From: Embiotoca jacksoni
Taxonomy: Eukaryota > Chordata > Actinopteri > Embiotocidae
Length of the DNA: 64,000 nucleotides
NCBI GenBank assembly: GCA_022577435.1
Contig: JAKOON010000020.1
Span: forward strand, 10,383,324 to 10,447,323
Direction: 5' to 3'
Made by a program: the position numbers and the translations under genes. The notes below the pieces were generated by a model. It worked only from the letters and a program-made list of their open reading frames with translations. It was not told the origin of the DNA and made no database searches. Positions 61,701 through 64,000 of the stretch are shown in pieces. Within the stretch, counting starts at the first letter, position 1, and each line of letters opens with the position of its first letter.

Positions 61701-63637
61701 TCATGTAACCTCGATATCTACACCTTCCCCTTCGACATACAAAACTGCAGTTTGACTTTCAACTCCTACATCCACTACAGTAAGACACGTCACCAAATGT
61801 TTAATTTCCTTTCTCAGAAAACACAGTGGGAATTAGCAAGCTTTGTAGGCAATTAGGAACAATGACCTGACCTTGTATTATTTTCTGTTTTGGAACACCG
61901 ACATGTACTACACTTCTCTTATGCAGGGGCTGCTCATGACATATAGTCTTTTTTTTTTTTCTTTTAAATAACCATGCATTGATTCAGAGGTCTTTAGCAT
62001 TTGAATTGATCCATAAACTGCAACAACAAATTTGTGCAATGCGTTATAGCTTAGACTTACAAAAACCTGCGCCATTATGAGGCAATTCAACTGCTTGTTG
62101 TACTCCTGTACTGTGTAGTGTTCTTCTGCTCCTATCATGTAGTTTTGTTTTTGTTTCTTTTTGCATCTTCTATTAATAATAACTCTCTCCCTAGTACGGG
62201 ACATAAAGATTATCCTTGGGATATCTGCAGAAGTAATCACAGGCAGGTCCAAGAATGTGATGACCACGATGGGGGAATGGGAGCTGCTGGATATCACCTC
62301 CCCCAATAAAACAGACACTGAAGATGGTTATTATGTAGACACACTTGTATTCCATGTAAGTTTGGTATTAGATGAAAAGCAAACAAATATATGCAGTGTG
62401 CTTTTTAATTTATCACTTTGTCTAGAAAGTCAGTAGCTGAGTAAAAGTTAATGGAGTCATGACAGCAATATTCCTTACCAAGTTTATTCTTCTTCTTTTT
62501 TCCACAGATCAGAGTGAAGCGTCGGGCCACTCTGTATGTTGTCAATCTCCTGCTCCCCAGCTGCTTCCTCATCACGGTGGACCTCTTCAGCTTCCTGCTG
62601 CCTCCACAGAGTGTGGACCGATCCTCTTTCAAGATGACCCTCATCTTGGGCTACACCGTCTTCCTGCTCATCATGAACGACCTGCTGCCGATCACTGGAA
62701 ACACCATACCTCTCATCAGTCAGTATCAGACTTAAAAAATATTGTCATTAAAGATTTATTGAAGCCTGTTCAGAGTACCACTGTTCTTTACTTTTAAATT
62801 TGATTGTGAGCTTCTGTAAGCAACTGTCAGCTATGATCCAAAAGCACATACAATTTGTAAATACAGTACTTCTATTAGGTCTGAAGGATGACTAAAACTT
62901 CTCCTTTGGCACCATCATAGACAAATCAATTAAAGTAAAAATCACAACAATTTTCATTTAAATGAACGTCTGTTTAGTCACTATCTACTGAGTCAGTGAC
63001 CAACAAAAGAAAGCCCTTTTATTTACAGTATTACAAACTGAACGATCTGGGTTTCTGTGGTGACACTGCCAGAAAAATCATGAGCAGCGTACATTTAGTA
63101 ACGCGTTTCCACATAAATTGGGAATGTAAGCGTAAACTGTCGTCCTTAATTAATATCACACGTTGAGGTTTATTTTAGCCTGCAAAGATGTCATATTTGG
63201 TGCTCACCAGTGCCATCACAATTAAGACAGTACAATTTTTTATTGAGAAATTCTAAAGATGCCTAAAATCGACATTTTCCCATCCTAATCCATTAACAGT
63301 TGTCATGTGAAGAACACATATCGATTTACATCAAATCAACATATGTAATTCCAGGAGGGCCTCAAAGAAGTTAGTATCTAAAATCTAGATTTTCACCGCA
63401 GTAAATCCGATTCTGACAAGAAAAATCCTACTTTGTCTCTCCCTGTGCCAGATGTGTTCTTCTCCCTCTGCCTGGCTCTGATGGTGGCCAGTCTACTGGA
63501 GACAGTCCTCATCACCAACCTGCTGTGTGGGTCTGCTGACTTCTCTCCTGTCCCTCACTGGATCCGGGTCTTCGTTCTGCAAATTCTGGGCTTCCTTGTC
63601 TGTATGCCACAAAAGACTAAGGAACCAAGAGATTCAG
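58787..63637 (+). CDS. 5-HT3-like Cys-loop receptor subunit, 3' end outside window
   Basis: This is a subunit of a cation-selective pentameric serotonin-gated channel (5-HT3 family). Nine in-phase coding exons give 375 residues: 58,787-58,813; 58,929-58,983; 59,280-59,443; 59,739-59,783; 59,898-60,004; 61,610-61,779; 62,195-62,355; 62,508-62,718; 63,452-63,637. The N-terminus is a signal peptide (hydrophobic LVMFIICMPALC). Then come ALTPVFNLSAIRPVQNITT, loop D YIW, loop A VINEF, the Cys loop C165 to C179 with 13 residues between and FPFD inside, loop C GYYVD, M1 (about 252-275), M2 (KMTLILGYTVFLLI, 285-298) and M3 (NVFFSLCLALMVASLLET). The start of the M3-M4 loop follows; M4 is past the edge. 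Asp280 in VDRSSFK at the inner mouth of M2 fits cation selectivity. The loop-B Trp of 5-HT3A is Tyr186. The donor of exon 8 is a weaker GTCAGT. I cannot place it firmly as an A, B or C/D/E-type subunit. Confidence 0.92.
60685..61247 (+). mobile_element. Tc1-like DNA transposon relic inside an intron
   Basis: The decayed coding part (AGCGAAACAATGCCAAACCA, then CAACAGCATGGCTCC) resembles the QQDNAKPH...AWL region of Tc1-type transposases. The 3' end GTTCCAACTTTTTGGGAAAC plus GGGGTTGTAG matches a terminus familiar from fish genomes. It lies in sense orientation in intron 5 of the 5-HT3-like gene. Confidence 0.6.
61248..61560 (+). mobile_element. Fish interspersed repeat, copy A
   Basis: CAACAAAACTACTTGATTAG, then AAAGATCATGGTTTGGGTTA, then TTTGACCCCGATCCTGTATT belongs to a percomorph repeat. 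A related copy lies at 31,250-31,640. Confidence 0.45.
62719..63451 (+). other. Intron 8 of the 5-HT3-like gene
   Basis: This 733-base intron lies between the M2 and M3 exons. No gene or clear repeat is visible. The smaller introns (59,444-59,738; 61,780-62,194) are likewise plain. Confidence 0.75.
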
Positions 63638-63702
63638 GTATGGAGTTTGTCAGTACCATGTGGATAATTGAAAAAAAAAGAGAAGGAATCACAATTCAAA
63701 TT

Positions 63703-63822
63703 AAAACTGCAAGTAGTGGTATGCGGGCCCTCGCAGCTTCACGTCGGGGATCCAGCGGGTCGGGGCCGCCAGCTCCCCGACATGCAGCTCGCGAGGGTCA
63801 GCATATTCCTGCTTGCAGTTTT
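63703..63822. mobile_element. GC-rich inverted repeat in an intron
   Basis: The outer arms AAAACTGCAAG and CTTGCAGTTTT and the inner arms GCCCTCGCAGCTTCACGTCG and CGACATGCAGCTCGCGAGGG (two to five mismatches) make a 120-base snap-back structure. It is far more GC-rich than its surroundings. It starts 66 bases after exon 9 of the 5-HT3-like gene. It is probably a copy of a fish repeat that continues to the window end. Confidence 0.6.
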
Positions 63823-64000
63823 ATTTTTTTTCTCAATCTTGTTCCTTATTCTTCTTTTTAAAAAAAAGACTTTTTTTTTGGTGGCTTTAACATCTTCAAA
63901 AACTCATGAAAGTTGGTGCCTGACGCAAGTTTCACGAGGTTTGGAGCATCGTTTTTTACTTTGAAAATGCCGGTCATTTTTTTAACAACATGCCATAGCA

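Noticed and set aside
61908..62318. 136-codon frame on the minus strand
   Set aside because: It runs antisense through exon 7 of the 5-HT3-like gene, whose sense exon is clearly real.

Overview
This window is vertebrate nuclear DNA, almost certainly from a ray-finned and probably percomorph fish. It is AT-rich. Its genes are split by GT-AG introns, and intergenic DNA makes up most of it. The recognisable repeats (L2-type LINE, Tc1-like, hAT-like and TTAA-flanked elements, plus several repeats I know from percomorph genomes) are of teleost type. Most open reading frames here are chance ORFs; the real genes were found by joining exons at splice sites in a consistent phase.

Layout. Bases 1-27,100 hold no gene I can support, only decayed transposons, one orphan trypsin-like exon (6,650-6,779) and a possible non-coding exon ending at 19,108. 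A neuromedin U receptor gene of the NMUR1 type lies at 27,153-30,314 (+, two coding exons, 429 aa). From 31 to 47.6 kb there is intergenic DNA with scattered repeats. A complete DYNLT2B (TCTEX1D2) gene, a light chain of the intraflagellar-transport dynein-2, lies on the minus strand at 47,901-49,597 (five coding exons, 120 aa). A perfect RFX X-box sits 89 bp upstream of its start codon. Bases 49.8-52.6 kb are transposon debris: an intact hAT-type element and an antisense Tc1 relic.

Bases 52.7-57.7 kb hold a tandem array of receptor-transporting-protein genes (RTP, 3CxxC zinc finger). Two copies are intact (159 and 158 aa). The third has lost its zinc-finger exon. Each copy has an ISRE (interferon-stimulated response element) and a TATA box about 160-210 bp upstream of the ATG. 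From 58.5 kb to the right edge lie the first nine coding exons of a 5-HT3-like pentameric ligand-gated channel subunit (+). Its last part (MA helix and M4) is outside the window.

The genes do not form one pathway. The combination RTP, HTR3-like and DYNLT2B recalls human 3q27-q29, where HTR3C/D/E, RTP1/2/4 and DYNLT2B lie, so the right half is probably an ancient conserved block. The most informative observations are the ISRE-bearing RTP array with a dying third copy, the X-box at the cilia gene, the missing loop-B tryptophan in the 5-HT3-like subunit, and several short non-autonomous transposons with visible ends. I see no clearly new biological system.
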